Part shown: positions 1 to 5,832 of the stretch, piece after piece
Layout: each line of letters opens with the position of its first letter
Position numbering within the stretch: position 1 is the stretch's first letter
NCBI GenBank assembly: GCA_013153675.1
Contig: JAADEA010000046.1
Coordinates: 1-6,273 of the forward strand
Source of the DNA: Campylobacterota bacterium
Lineage (GTDB): Bacteria; Campylobacterota; Campylobacteria; Campylobacterales; Sulfurovaceae
Direction of reading: 5' to 3'
Length of the DNA stretch: 6,273 bases
The notes under the pieces: generated by a model
What the model was told of the DNA's origin: nothing
Databases searched by the model: none
Seen by the model: only the letters and a program-made list of their open reading frames with translations
Program-made: the position numbers and the translations under genes

Positions 1-214
1 AAAAGAGCTAAAAGAGCTTGATTTTAGCAATACCAAAGATGCAGTCTATAAGTTTAGCGTTAATGCAAAAATTTTAGCCTCAAATGAGCAGCAAGAGAAA
101 TTAGAAGAGATTATTAATAGGCTGCAAAAGTATAAATATAAAAAAGAGGTTCCAACTTTAGAGGAAGATGATATTAAATCGATAAAAAATTTTATTAAAG
201 AGTTGAAGATATGA
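1..214 (+). CDS. C-terminal end of DUF4381-like Bat-operon protein (partial)
   Basis: An open frame enters from the left edge (first full codon at position 2) and ends at TGA 212-214, giving the last 70 residues of a protein whose start lies outside the window. What is seen is a soluble, highly charged, helical tail with a motif around YKYKKEVP, ending in KNFIKELKI, and no membrane segment. The stop overlaps the batA start in an ATGA arrangement, so the two genes are probably translationally coupled. In Campylobacterota, and in Bat operons generally, the gene just before the VWA pair is usually a small protein with an N-terminal membrane anchor (DUF4381 family), and this tail resembles my memory of those proteins. 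The assignment rests mostly on position. The missing N-terminus should contain the membrane helix. Its molecular function is not established. Confidence 0.6.
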   Translation, partial: KELKELDFSNTKDAVYKFSVNAKILASNEQQEKLEEIINRLQKYKYKKEVPTLEEDDIKSIKNFIKELKI

Positions 215-1083
215 GCTATACATTTGAGTATCCTGTTGCATTTTTGCTTTTAATTATCTATTTTTTATGTATTAAATATTGCAAAGCAAAGCTAAAGTCG
301 CTTTTTTTTCCAAATATTGCTCTATTAGAAAATATAACAGCAAAAAGGGGCTATTTTTTGAGTATTATTAGATTTTTAGCCTTTTTTATGCTGGTATTTG
401 CGCTTGCTTCTCCAATTAAAAAAGATGATATTATCTTTAATAAACAAAAAGGGTATGAGATTAGCCTTATTTTGGATGCAAGCGGCTCAATGCAGCAGTA
501 TAATAAATTTGGAATTGTAAAAGAGATTGTAAAAGATTTTATTAAAAAAAGAAAAAATGATAAATTATCTTTAACAATATTTGCAGATTTTGCATATGTT
601 GCAGTGCCACTAACTTATGATAAAAAATCGATTCTCTCTTTGCTTGATAGGATTGAAGTTGGGGTTGCTGGAAAGCAAAGGACTGCTTTATATGAGGCGC
701 TTTTTCTTAGCACAAGAGTTTTTCAAAACTCAAAAGCAAAAGATAAGATTGCAATCTTATTAACTGATGGAATGGATAATACCAACTCAGTGCCATTAGA
801 AGTTGCAATTAATACTGCAAAAAAGTTTGGAATAAAGGTTTATACCATTGGAATTGGAGATTATGATAGAGCAGTTTTAAAAAAGATTGCAAAAGAGACA
901 GGCGGAAAATTTTTTAGTGCAAACTCAAAAGCAGATTTGCAAAGAATATATGAAGAGATTGATAGGTTAGAAAAGAGTGAGTTTAAGGCTACAAAATATA
1001 TTAAAAAGAGCTATTACTATCAATACTTTTTGGCTCTTGGAATAGTTTTTTTAATAATTTATATATTAGTTTATAGGAAGTAG
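211..1083 (+). CDS. batA: BatA-like membrane-anchored VWA domain protein
   Basis: This is a 290-residue protein, close to the usual BatA/BatB size. Two hydrophobic segments lie near the N-terminus (about residues 8-24 and 51-68), followed by a von Willebrand factor A domain (about 82-255) and a C-terminal membrane helix (about 270-287). The metal-ion-dependent adhesion site looks intact: DASGSM at 89-94 (D89, S91, S93), a Thr in RTAL at 158, and LLTDGMDN at 183-190 supplying D186. The domain would bind a divalent metal and a protein partner, probably on the periplasmic face of the inner membrane. The start is fixed by the ATGA overlap with the upstream gene; only a weak purine-rich stretch precedes it, consistent with coupling. 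It lacks the TDxxPNRLE segment after the metal motif that the next gene has, so the two VWA proteins are clearly different paralogues. Calling this one BatA rests on gene order. Confidence 0.82.
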   Translation: MSYTFEYPVAFLLLIIYFLCIKYCKAKLKSLFFPNIALLENITAKRGYFLSIIRFLAFFMLVFALASPIKKDDIIFNKQKGYEISLILDASGSMQQYNKFGIVKEIVKDFIKKRKNDKLSLTIFADFAYVAVPLTYDKKSILSLLDRIEVGVAGKQRTALYEALFLSTRVFQNSKAKDKIAILLTDGMDNTNSVPLEVAINTAKKFGIKVYTIGIGDYDRAVLKKIAKETGGKFFSANSKADLQRIYEEIDRLEKSEFKATKYIKKSYYYQYFLALGIVFLIIYILVYRK

Positions 1084-1147
1084 TAAAATGCAATTTACTA
1101 AAATTGCTAAAATAAGTAAAATCTGTTTTACTAAACTAAGGAAATTA
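1082..1147 (+). repeat. Degenerate 33-nt tandem repeat with competing hairpin arms in the batA-batB spacer
   Basis: Two adjacent 33-nt units (1082-1114 and 1115-1147) align without gaps with 23 of 33 identical positions, including AGTAAAAT (1082-1089 and 1115-1122) and TTTACTAAA (1094-1102 and 1127-1135). Because AGTAAA and TTTACT are complementary, several stems are possible: TAGTAAA 1081-1087 with TTTACTA 1094-1100 (6-nt loop), AGTAAAA 1115-1121 with TTTTACT 1126-1132 (4-nt loop), or cross-pairings between units that exclude these. All stems are short and A/U-rich, so stability is doubtful. The repeat fills most of the only non-overlapping junction of the operon. Confidence 0.6.
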
Positions 1148-1162
1148 GAATGGAATTTTTAA
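1088..1162 (+). CDS. Possible 24-residue basic micro-ORF bridging batA and batB
   Basis: An ATG four nt after the batA stop opens 24 codons and ends at TAA 1160-1162, inside the start of batB (ATG 1150). AGGAAG at 1075-1080 lies 7 nt upstream, a good ribosome binding site that sits inside the last batA codons. The peptide is basic and consists of two 11-residue repeats, MQFTKIAKISK and ICFTKLRKLEW, followed by NF. The repeats keep F-T-K and a Lys, and exchange Ile for Leu at two positions. It could be a leader that couples batA to batB translation, or a chance reading frame in a repeated spacer. I recognise no family, and no other support is visible. Confidence 0.25.
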   Translation: MQFTKIAKISKICFTKLRKLEWNF

Positions 1163-2112
1163 ATAGCCAATATTTAATAGCCCTTATTATTCCTTTTATA
1201 TTGCTTTTTTTATCAATTAAGAATAAAGACTCATTTGAGAGATATTTTAATAAAGAGATTTTGAAATTGATGGAAAAAAAAGGAAGTGGGCTTAGCAAAA
1301 GAGTTAGAGTAGTTTTATTAAATATAGCTTTGATTTTTGCAATTATTGCACTTGCAAGACCAATTGTTAATAAAGGGGAGATAAAGGTAAAAGAGGAGTT
1401 TAGAGATATTGTGGTTGCTTTTGATATCTCAAAATCGATGTTTGCAACTGACCTTTATCCAAATAGATTGGAATTTAGCAAACGAAAGTTTTTTAACCTT
1501 TTAGATGAGCTTAAAGATTCAAGATTTGGAGTTATTGCCTTTAGCTCAAGAGCATTTTTGGTCTCTCCAGTTACAAGCGATTTTTATACTCTAAGATATT
1601 TGGTAAAAAATTTAGATGTTAGCTATATCTCTTTAAAAGGAACTAATATCTTAGAGCCTCTAAAGGTTACCAATGAAATGCTAAAGAATAAAAAGCAAAA
1701 GATTTTAGTAATCTTTACTGATGGTGGGGATAAAAAAGATTATAAAGAAGAGATTGAGTATGCAAAAGCAAATAATATTGCACTCTTTATTTTAGGGGTT
1801 GCAACCTCAAAGGGGAGTGTTATTAAAGATAAAAATGGAGTGCTAAAAGATAGAGATGGAAATATTGTTGTAACAAAGCTAAATGAGGCAATTGCAAAGC
1901 TGGCAATAGAAAGTGGTGGAGCATTTGTTAAATATAGTTTAAATAATGAAGATATCAAAACTCTTGCATCATTAATAAAGCAAAAGTTTAAAGCAAAAGC
2001 CTCAAAAGATATTACAATAAAAGATAAAAAGGAGCTATTTTATTATCCGCTCCTTATTGCAATAGTGCTATTTTTAGTAGCAATCTCATCACTTCCAAGG
2101 AGAAAAAAGTGA
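1150..2112 (+). CDS. batB: BatB-like membrane-anchored VWA domain protein
   Basis: This is a 320-residue paralogue of the preceding VWA protein. Hydrophobic segments at about 8-23 and 53-70 precede a VWA domain (about 86-280), and a C-terminal helix lies at about 297-314, followed by a basic RRKK end. The metal site is complete: FDISKSM with D92, S94 and S96, then T165 in KGTN, then IFTDGGD with D191. The segment ATDLYPNRLE (about 99-108) directly after the metal motif is characteristic of Bat VWA proteins. It probably acts in the inner membrane with its VWA domain facing the periplasm, partnering BatA and the TPR protein BatC. The ATG has AAGGA at 1138-1142 with a 7-nt spacer, so it can initiate on its own. 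Its stop overlaps the batC start by 4 nt (GTGA). Family and orientation are secure; the exact biochemical role of Bat complexes is not established. Confidence 0.85.
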   Translation: MEFLNSQYLIALIIPFILLFLSIKNKDSFERYFNKEILKLMEKKGSGLSKRVRVVLLNIALIFAIIALARPIVNKGEIKVKEEFRDIVVAFDISKSMFATDLYPNRLEFSKRKFFNLLDELKDSRFGVIAFSSRAFLVSPVTSDFYTLRYLVKNLDVSYISLKGTNILEPLKVTNEMLKNKKQKILVIFTDGGDKKDYKEEIEYAKANNIALFILGVATSKGSVIKDKNGVLKDRDGNIVVTKLNEAIAKLAIESGGAFVKYSLNNEDIKTLASLIKQKFKAKASKDITIKDKKELFYYPLLIAIVLFLVAISSLPRRKK

Positions 2113-2933
2113 GAATATTTTTATTAATTATCTTTTTGCTTCCCTTGCATGGGGGAGTTTTTGATTTTTTTAAGATAAAAGATGCACAAGAGGCTTTTAA
2201 TAGGGGCGATTTTAATAGCTCAATAAAACTTTATGAAGAGGTTGAAAAGAAAGATAATAATATAAAATATAATTTGGCAAATAGTTATTATAGAGCAAAA
2301 GAGTATCAAAAGGCAATAAAGCTATATAAAGAGATTAATAGCACAAATAAAGAGCTTGAGTTTAAAGCGCTTCATAATCTTGGAAATGCTTTGGCAAAAT
2401 CAAAAAAGATTGATGAGGCGATAAAGGCGTATGAGAGTGCGCTAAAGATAAAAGAGGATAATGATACACGCTTTAATTTAGAGCTTTTAAAGAAGCTAAA
2501 AGAGCAGCAAAAAAAGCAAAATAAAAATAAGCAGAAGAAAAACAAAGATAATAAAAATCAACAAAATCAAAAACAAGAGGATAAAAAAGATAATAAACAA
2601 AATCAAGAAAATAGAAACAAAGATAATAATAAGAAAAATGAAAATAAAGAAGATAAGCAAGATAAGCAAAATAAAGATAGCAAAGAGAATAAAAAGCAAG
2701 ATAGTAAACCAAATCAAAATAGCCAAAGAGATAAAAAAGAAGAGAAAAAAGAGGATAAAAATAGCAAAGAAAAGGCTCCACAACCTCATGAGAGCAAGTT
2801 AAAAGAGGAGCCAATTAGTGATATGGAGCTTAGAAAATATAATAAAATGCTTGAAAAAAGAGGAATTAATACTCTTTTATTGCCACTAAATACAAAAGGG
2901 AGCAAAAGAGATGAAGAACTTAAGCCTTGGTAG
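2109..2933 (+). CDS. batC: BatC-like exported TPR protein with long charged low-complexity tail
   Basis: The 274-residue protein begins at GTG 2109, overlapping the batB stop, with AAGGAG 2097-2102 six nt upstream; this is why the GTG start is preferred. A hydrophobic stretch at 2-14 looks like a signal peptide or anchor. Residues about 25-118 form roughly three tetratricopeptide repeats: AQEAFNRGDFNSSIKLYEE, YNLANSYYRAKEYQKAIKLY and HNLGNALAKSKKIDEAIKAY. Residues about 133-222 are almost entirely Lys, Asn, Gln, Asp, Glu and Ser and are probably disordered. A short conserved-looking C-terminal segment (SDMELRKYNKMLEKRGINT, ending in PW) follows. TPR repeats are protein-binding, and BatC is thought to work with the VWA proteins BatA and BatB. 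The tail could act as a flexible, charged periplasmic spacer; that is inference. Confidence 0.82.
   Translation: MRIFLLIIFLLPLHGGVFDFFKIKDAQEAFNRGDFNSSIKLYEEVEKKDNNIKYNLANSYYRAKEYQKAIKLYKEINSTNKELEFKALHNLGNALAKSKKIDEAIKAYESALKIKEDNDTRFNLELLKKLKEQQKKQNKNKQKKNKDNKNQQNQKQEDKKDNKQNQENRNKDNNKKNENKEDKQDKQNKDSKENKKQDSKPNQNSQRDKKEEKKEDKNSKEKAPQPHESKLKEEPISDMELRKYNKMLEKRGINTLLLPLNTKGSKRDEELKPW
2505..2774 (+). repeat. Low-complexity A-rich coding region (Lys/Asn/Gln-rich linker of BatC)
   Basis: About 270 nt encode almost only AAA/AAG, AAT, CAA, GAT, GAA/GAG and AGC codons, making BatC residues 133-222. Short tandem units occur, for example GATAAGCAA twice at 2652-2669 (Asp-Lys-Gln, Asp-Lys-Gln). Such purine-rich repeats are prone to length change by slippage in units of three. 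The reverse strand of this stretch gives long hydrophobic open frames that are only a shadow of the composition. Confidence 0.7.
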
Positions 2934-4407
2934 AATAGCTTTTTTAATACTTTTACCAATCTTACTTTTAGCAAATGTGAGTGTGAGAGTTGATAAGAAA
3001 GAGGTATATCCAAATGAGAAGATTACTTTAGAGATTGAAGCAATAGGGGATAGAGTTAGATTTCCAGTTATTGATGATATTGAAGGCTATCCCATTGAGT
3101 CTCGCTCTAGCTCTACTAGAATGGTAATTAATGGGATGGGAGGAGCGAGTAAGAAGATAACTAGAAAGTATAGTTTTAGAGTTGATAAGAATATCACAAT
3201 TCCAAGCTTTAAGATTGTGGTTGATAATAAAGAGTATCAAAGTGCTCCTATTGATATTAAGGTTGTAAAGTCTAAGCCAAAATCTCTTCCTTCTAAGGAT
3301 GCAGAGGTTATTTTAAAAGCTGCTAAAAAGGATATATATTTAGGGGAAGGGGTTGAGGTTGATTTGATTTTAAAATTTAAAAGAAATAGTAATATTAGAG
3401 ATTTAAGGGTTGATGATTTTAAGGCGACAAACTTTTGGTATGAGCAGATTGGAAATCCTATAAAAAGAGTGGAGAATGGATATATTACGCAGCACTATAA
3501 GTTTGTCTTTTTTCCTCAAAAGAGTGGCAAGTTAAAGCTTGGTCCAGTGGTTGTTAGCGTTGCTAAGGCAGTTAAGACGCAAGACCCATTTATGAATGAT
3601 TTTTTAGATATTTTATTTGAAAATTATGTGTGGGAGAAGATATATTCAAATGTTATTGAGTTTAATGTTAAGCCTCTTCCAGAAAATTTGGAGGTTTATG
3701 GAGATTTTGAGATAAGTGGAGAGGTTGATAAAAAACGGGTGCAGGCAAATAAGCCAGTAAATTTTATCTTAAAAATTAAAGGGGTTGGGAATATTGATGA
3801 TATAAAAAAGTTTGATTTAGAGATTCCTAATGCGGTTGTTTATAGTGATGAACCCCAAATTAAAAAGAGATTTGTAAGTGGAGAGATTGAAGGAGAGTTT
3901 ATTCAAAAGTTTGCCATAATTGCTGATAGAAACTATACAATTCCACCAATTGAGTTTAAATATTTTAGTAAATCATTAAAAAAGGTAGTTACTAAAAAGA
4001 CTAAACCAATTGATATTGAGGTGGTTGGAGGTAGTAATTTGCAAACTACACCTTTGGTTGTTAAATCTACTGCTCCAGTTGAGGAAAAGAGTAAAGAGGT
4101 AAAAGTTATATATAAAGAGGAGAAATCTTATTTAAAATATCTCTTTTTAATAGTTGGATTTGGGTTGGGAGTTGGAGCTGTTTTATTCTATCAAAGAGTT
4201 GAAGAGCCAAAGAAGGAGACTCCTATTATTAAAAAGATAAAAAGAGCAAAGAGCGATAAGGAGCTTTTAGATATCTTATTGCCATACTCAAATCTAGAGG
4301 AGTTGAAAGAGATTTTAGAAAAGTTAGAAGAAAATGTATATAAAAGTAAGAGCCATAATATAGATAGAGGAGAGATAGTTGAAATAATGGAAGAATTGGA
4401 GGAGTAG
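2911..4407 (+). CDS. batD: BatD-like exported membrane protein
   Basis: This 498-residue protein matches the architecture of BatD (oxygen-tolerance family). It has an N-terminal signal peptide (hydrophobic residues about 9-20, likely cleaved near ANVS), a long periplasmic part of predicted beta domains (about 22-400), one membrane helix (about 408-427) and a charged helical cytoplasmic tail (about 430-498). Typical BatD features are the opening VSVRVDKKEVYPNEKITLEI, the SSSTRMVINGMGG segment, and repeated ITIPSFKI and YTIPPIEFK strands in Ig-like or beta-sandwich domains. It has no enzyme motif that I can see. The ATG lies 23 nt inside the end of batC, with AGGGAG at 2897-2902 eight nt upstream, so translation is probably coupled to batC. 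It is the last gene of the operon. BatD is presumed to be a structural or adaptor partner of the BatA/BatB/BatC complex; its function remains unproven. Confidence 0.82.
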   Translation: MKNLSLGRIAFLILLPILLLANVSVRVDKKEVYPNEKITLEIEAIGDRVRFPVIDDIEGYPIESRSSSTRMVINGMGGASKKITRKYSFRVDKNITIPSFKIVVDNKEYQSAPIDIKVVKSKPKSLPSKDAEVILKAAKKDIYLGEGVEVDLILKFKRNSNIRDLRVDDFKATNFWYEQIGNPIKRVENGYITQHYKFVFFPQKSGKLKLGPVVVSVAKAVKTQDPFMNDFLDILFENYVWEKIYSNVIEFNVKPLPENLEVYGDFEISGEVDKKRVQANKPVNFILKIKGVGNIDDIKKFDLEIPNAVVYSDEPQIKKRFVSGEIEGEFIQKFAIIADRNYTIPPIEFKYFSKSLKKVVTKKTKPIDIEVVGGSNLQTTPLVVKSTAPVEEKSKEVKVIYKEEKSYLKYLFLIVGFGLGVGAVLFYQRVEEPKKETPIIKKIKRAKSDKELLDILLPYSNLEELKEILEKLEENVYKSKSHNIDRGEIVEIMEELEE

Positions 4408-4408
4408 A

Positions 4409-4438
4409 TAATATATTTTATTAATTAGATGTTTTTTT
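4409..4438 (+). terminator. Possible weak terminator after batD
   Basis: Immediately after the batD stop, TAATA (4409-4413) can pair with TATTA (4419-4423) around a 5-nt loop, and a run of seven T follows at 4432-4438. The stem is short, purely A/T, and eight nt from the T-run, so it is a poor intrinsic terminator. Some read-through into the peroxiredoxin gene is possible. Confidence 0.2.
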
Positions 4439-4440
4439 CC

Positions 4441-4477
4441 TTGACACATATCTTTTTTTTTAGTAAGATTATAGCTC
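4441..4477 (+). promoter_or_regulatory. Sigma70-type promoter of the peroxiredoxin gene
   Basis: A perfect -35 hexamer TTGACA (4441-4446) is followed by a 17-nt spacer and TAAGAT (4464-4469, four of six matches to the -10 consensus), predicting transcription start near 4476-4477 and a leader of about 22 nt. The spacer contains nine consecutive T (4453-4461), and seven more T lie just upstream of the -35 box, a bend-prone pattern common at Campylobacterota promoters. GTAAG (4463-4467) and CTTAC (4480-4484) form a small inverted repeat across the -10 and start region that might be an operator. No convincing PerR or Fur box is visible. Confidence 0.65.
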
Positions 4478-4487
4478 AACTTACAGC

Positions 4488-4494
4488 GGAGGTG
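4488..4494 (+). promoter_or_regulatory. Strong ribosome binding site of the peroxiredoxin gene
   Basis: GGAGGTG is a near-perfect anti-16S match, the best in the window, with its GGAGG core 6 nt before ATG 4499. It decides the start: the in-frame ATG further in (residue 37) has no comparable site, so the acidic N-terminal extension is probably translated. It also implies high expression. Confidence 0.75.
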
Positions 4495-4498
4495 CCAT

Positions 4499-5242
4499 AT
4501 GGCATGCGATAAAGAGACAACTTCAAATAATGAAGAAAAAATAGAAAAGGAGAACGAAGTGGAAGAAGCAGTAAAGACTCAAGAGGGAGTATTGGTTTTA
4601 AAGCATATGCCAGCTTTTAAGATGGAAGCTTATGATGCAGCTACTGGACACTATACAGAGGTTTCTAGCAAAGATTATGAGGGGAAATGGAGTGTAGTTT
4701 GTTTCTATCCAGCAGATTTTACATTTGTATGTCCAACTGAGATTGCAGCAATGAATGCAGCTTATCCATATTTAAAAGAGCTTGGAGTTGAGGTTTTAGC
4801 AGTTTCAACTGATACAAAATTCTCTCATAAGAGATTTGTAGAGACTGAGCCGCTATTAAAAGATTTAAAATTAACAATTGCAGCAGACCCAACAGGAGAG
4901 GTTACAAGAAAATTTGGTGTTATGATTGAAGGAGCTGGTCTTGCTCTTAGAGGAAGATTTTTAATTAACCCAGAGGGACAAATTGTTGCAGAAGAGGTTC
5001 AAGCACCGCCAGTTGGAAGAAGTGTAAAAGAGTTTGTTCGCCAAATTATTGCTCATCAGCATGCTCATAAAACTGGAGAGGTTTGTCCTGCAAACTGGAA
5101 GCCTGGCAAAAAGACTCTACCAGTAAATACAGATATTGAGCCAATGACTGGAAATGTTGGTAAATATGTAACATTAGAAGATATTATTGATGAGAATGAT
5201 ATGGCTGAAATTGAGGCTATGGTGAAGGCTTTTAAAGGCTAA
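4499..5242 (+). CDS. Typical 2-Cys peroxiredoxin (AhpC/TSA family) with acidic N-terminal extension
   Basis: This 247-residue thiol peroxidase reduces hydrogen peroxide and organic hydroperoxides in the cytoplasm. The peroxidatic site is FYPADFTFVCPTE: Pro71, Thr75 and Cys78 form the PxxxTxxC signature, and the active-site Arg is probably in RGRFLI (151-156). The resolving cysteine is Cys196 in GEVCPANWKPG, making this a typical 2-Cys enzyme whose disulfide would form between subunits. The GGLG and C-terminal YF motifs of overoxidation-sensitive peroxiredoxins are absent, suggesting a robust form. The core from about residue 32 matches the family. Residues 1-30 are an extra segment rich in Glu, Lys and Asn with a Cys at position 3. 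No signal peptide is present, and Cys3 is not in a lipobox. The gene has its own promoter and stands just upstream of a PerR-like regulator. The reductant partner is not encoded here. An ahpC or tsaA label would be reasonable at family level. Confidence 0.93.
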   Translation: MACDKETTSNNEEKIEKENEVEEAVKTQEGVLVLKHMPAFKMEAYDAATGHYTEVSSKDYEGKWSVVCFYPADFTFVCPTEIAAMNAAYPYLKELGVEVLAVSTDTKFSHKRFVETEPLLKDLKLTIAADPTGEVTRKFGVMIEGAGLALRGRFLINPEGQIVAEEVQAPPVGRSVKEFVRQIIAHQHAHKTGEVCPANWKPGKKTLPVNTDIEPMTGNVGKYVTLEDIIDENDMAEIEAMVKAFKG

Positions 5243-5252
5243 TATCTCATTT

Positions 5253-5270
5253 TTCCCCTTTGTGGGGGAG
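5253..5270 (+). terminator. Short G/C hairpin after the peroxiredoxin gene
   Basis: Ten nt after the stop, TCCCC (5254-5258) pairs with GGGGA (5265-5269) around a 6-nt loop, extendable by one T-G pair. It is the most G+C-rich spot in an A/T-rich gap and so stands out. No T-run follows (TTAAAATTAG comes next), so it may stabilise the mRNA 3' end or terminate only weakly. Confidence 0.4.
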
Positions 5271-5349
5271 TTAAAATTAGTAAATTGAAAGGTTTTTGAT
5301 TTATTAATTTTAATTCCATTTAACTCTACGAAATAAAATGCTTTTAGAT

Positions 5350-5369
5350 TTATTAAAATATGATAAAAT
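5350..5369 (+). promoter_or_regulatory. Candidate extended -10 promoter and imperfect operator before the perR-like gene
   Basis: TGATAAAAT (5361-5369) fits an extended -10 element (TGn plus a hexamer with five of six matches), which would start transcription near 5376 with a leader of about 34 nt. No clear -35 box is seen. Overlapping it, TTATTAAA-A-TATGATAA (5350-5366) is an imperfect 8-1-8 inverted repeat with six of eight positions symmetric, loosely like Fur/PerR-type operators and suggestive of autoregulation. In such A/T-rich DNA this may be chance. An alternative promoter is TTGAAA (5285-5290), 18 nt, TTTAAT (5309-5314). Confidence 0.3.
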
Positions 5370-5409
5370 TTCAATAAAATGATTTTGTCTTAAGTTTAAA
5401 GGAAATATT

Positions 5410-5805
5410 ATGCAAGATTTAAAACATATTTTAGATAGCTCTAGACTCAAAACTACACCTCAAAGACTTGCCATTTTAAAAGAGATTGCAAAACAAGGGC
5501 ATGCGAGTATTGAAGAGATTTATGAGAATATAAAAGAGTCTTTTCCCTCTATCTCACTAGCTACCATATATAAAAATATTAGTGCTTTGCAAGAGGAGAA
5601 GATTTTGACTCAAGTTTGTAGCCATCAAAAGAGTAAATATGAGATAACAAAAGAGCCTCATGCCCACTTTATTTGTCAAAAGTGTGGAGAGATAGAAGAT
5701 ATTGAGTTTAGTCCTATTATTAAAGAGGAGATTGAGAAAGATTTTCCAAACTCTCAAAAAGAGCTCTATATATATGGTGTGTGTAAAAGGTGTCAAGAGT
5801 CTTAG
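5410..5805 (+). CDS. perR: Fur-superfamily metalloregulator, PerR-like
   Basis: This 131-residue protein has the standard Fur-family layout. An N-terminal winged helix (about 1-75) includes TPQRLAIL (16-23) and the recognition helix region SLATIYKNI (49-57). A dimerisation domain (about 76-131) follows. Two CxxC pairs, Cys89/Cys92 and Cys125/Cys128, make a structural zinc site as in PerR. The regulatory metal ligands by alignment are His31, Glu78, His84, His86 and Asp97. Bacillus PerR has Asp where Glu78 lies, while Fur proteins have Glu there; the final Asp97 and the paired CxxC are more PerR-like. An extra Cys70 is present. The gene lies directly after a peroxiredoxin, the classic PerR target, which favours a peroxide-stress role over iron uptake control. 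ATG 5410 has AAAGGA at 5398-5403, six nt upstream. Fur family membership is certain; the PerR versus Fur subtype is probable only. Confidence 0.78.
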   Translation: MQDLKHILDSSRLKTTPQRLAILKEIAKQGHASIEEIYENIKESFPSISLATIYKNISALQEEKILTQVCSHQKSKYEITKEPHAHFICQKCGEIEDIEFSPIIKEEIEKDFPNSQKELYIYGVCKRCQES

Positions 5806-5824
5806 AAGCTTCTTCTTGCGTTTT
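5794..5824 (+). terminator. Possible weak terminator at the end of the perR-like gene
   Basis: CAAGAG (5794-5799, in the last codons) can pair with TTCTTG (5813-5818) with one G-U pair, enclosing the palindrome GAAGCTTC (5805-5812), and TTTT follows at 5821-5824. The stem is short and imperfect and the T-run brief, so this is only a candidate. Confidence 0.22.
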
Positions 5825-5832
5825 ATAAGAAT

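Noticed and set aside
1740..1958. Reverse-strand open frame of 72 residues opposite batB
   Set aside because: Shadow of the VWA coding sequence, with no start signal or recognisable motif.
2652..2669. CRISPR-like or mobile-element repeat in batC
   Set aside because: The repeats are short codon-level units (GATAAGCAA) within a coding low-complexity tract, with no spacer structure or terminal inverted repeats.
2473..2814. Long reverse-strand open frames, very hydrophobic (Phe/Leu/Ile/Tyr), opposite batC
   Set aside because: They are the complement of the A-rich Lys/Asn/Gln linker, have no credible ribosome binding site, and lie within a well-supported gene.
4462..4485. PerR or Fur box at the peroxiredoxin promoter
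   Set aside because: The only symmetry found is a 5-nt GTAAG/CTTAC pair; the region does not resemble the TTATAAT-N-ATTATAA type site well enough to call.
4499..4510. Peroxiredoxin Cys3 as a lipoprotein or secretion signal
   Set aside because: No hydrophobic segment or lipobox precedes the cysteine; the N-terminus is acidic and hydrophilic.
5174..5374. Reverse-strand open frame spanning the peroxiredoxin end and the following gap
   Set aside because: Low-complexity composition, no ribosome binding site, and it overlaps the conserved C-terminus of the peroxiredoxin.
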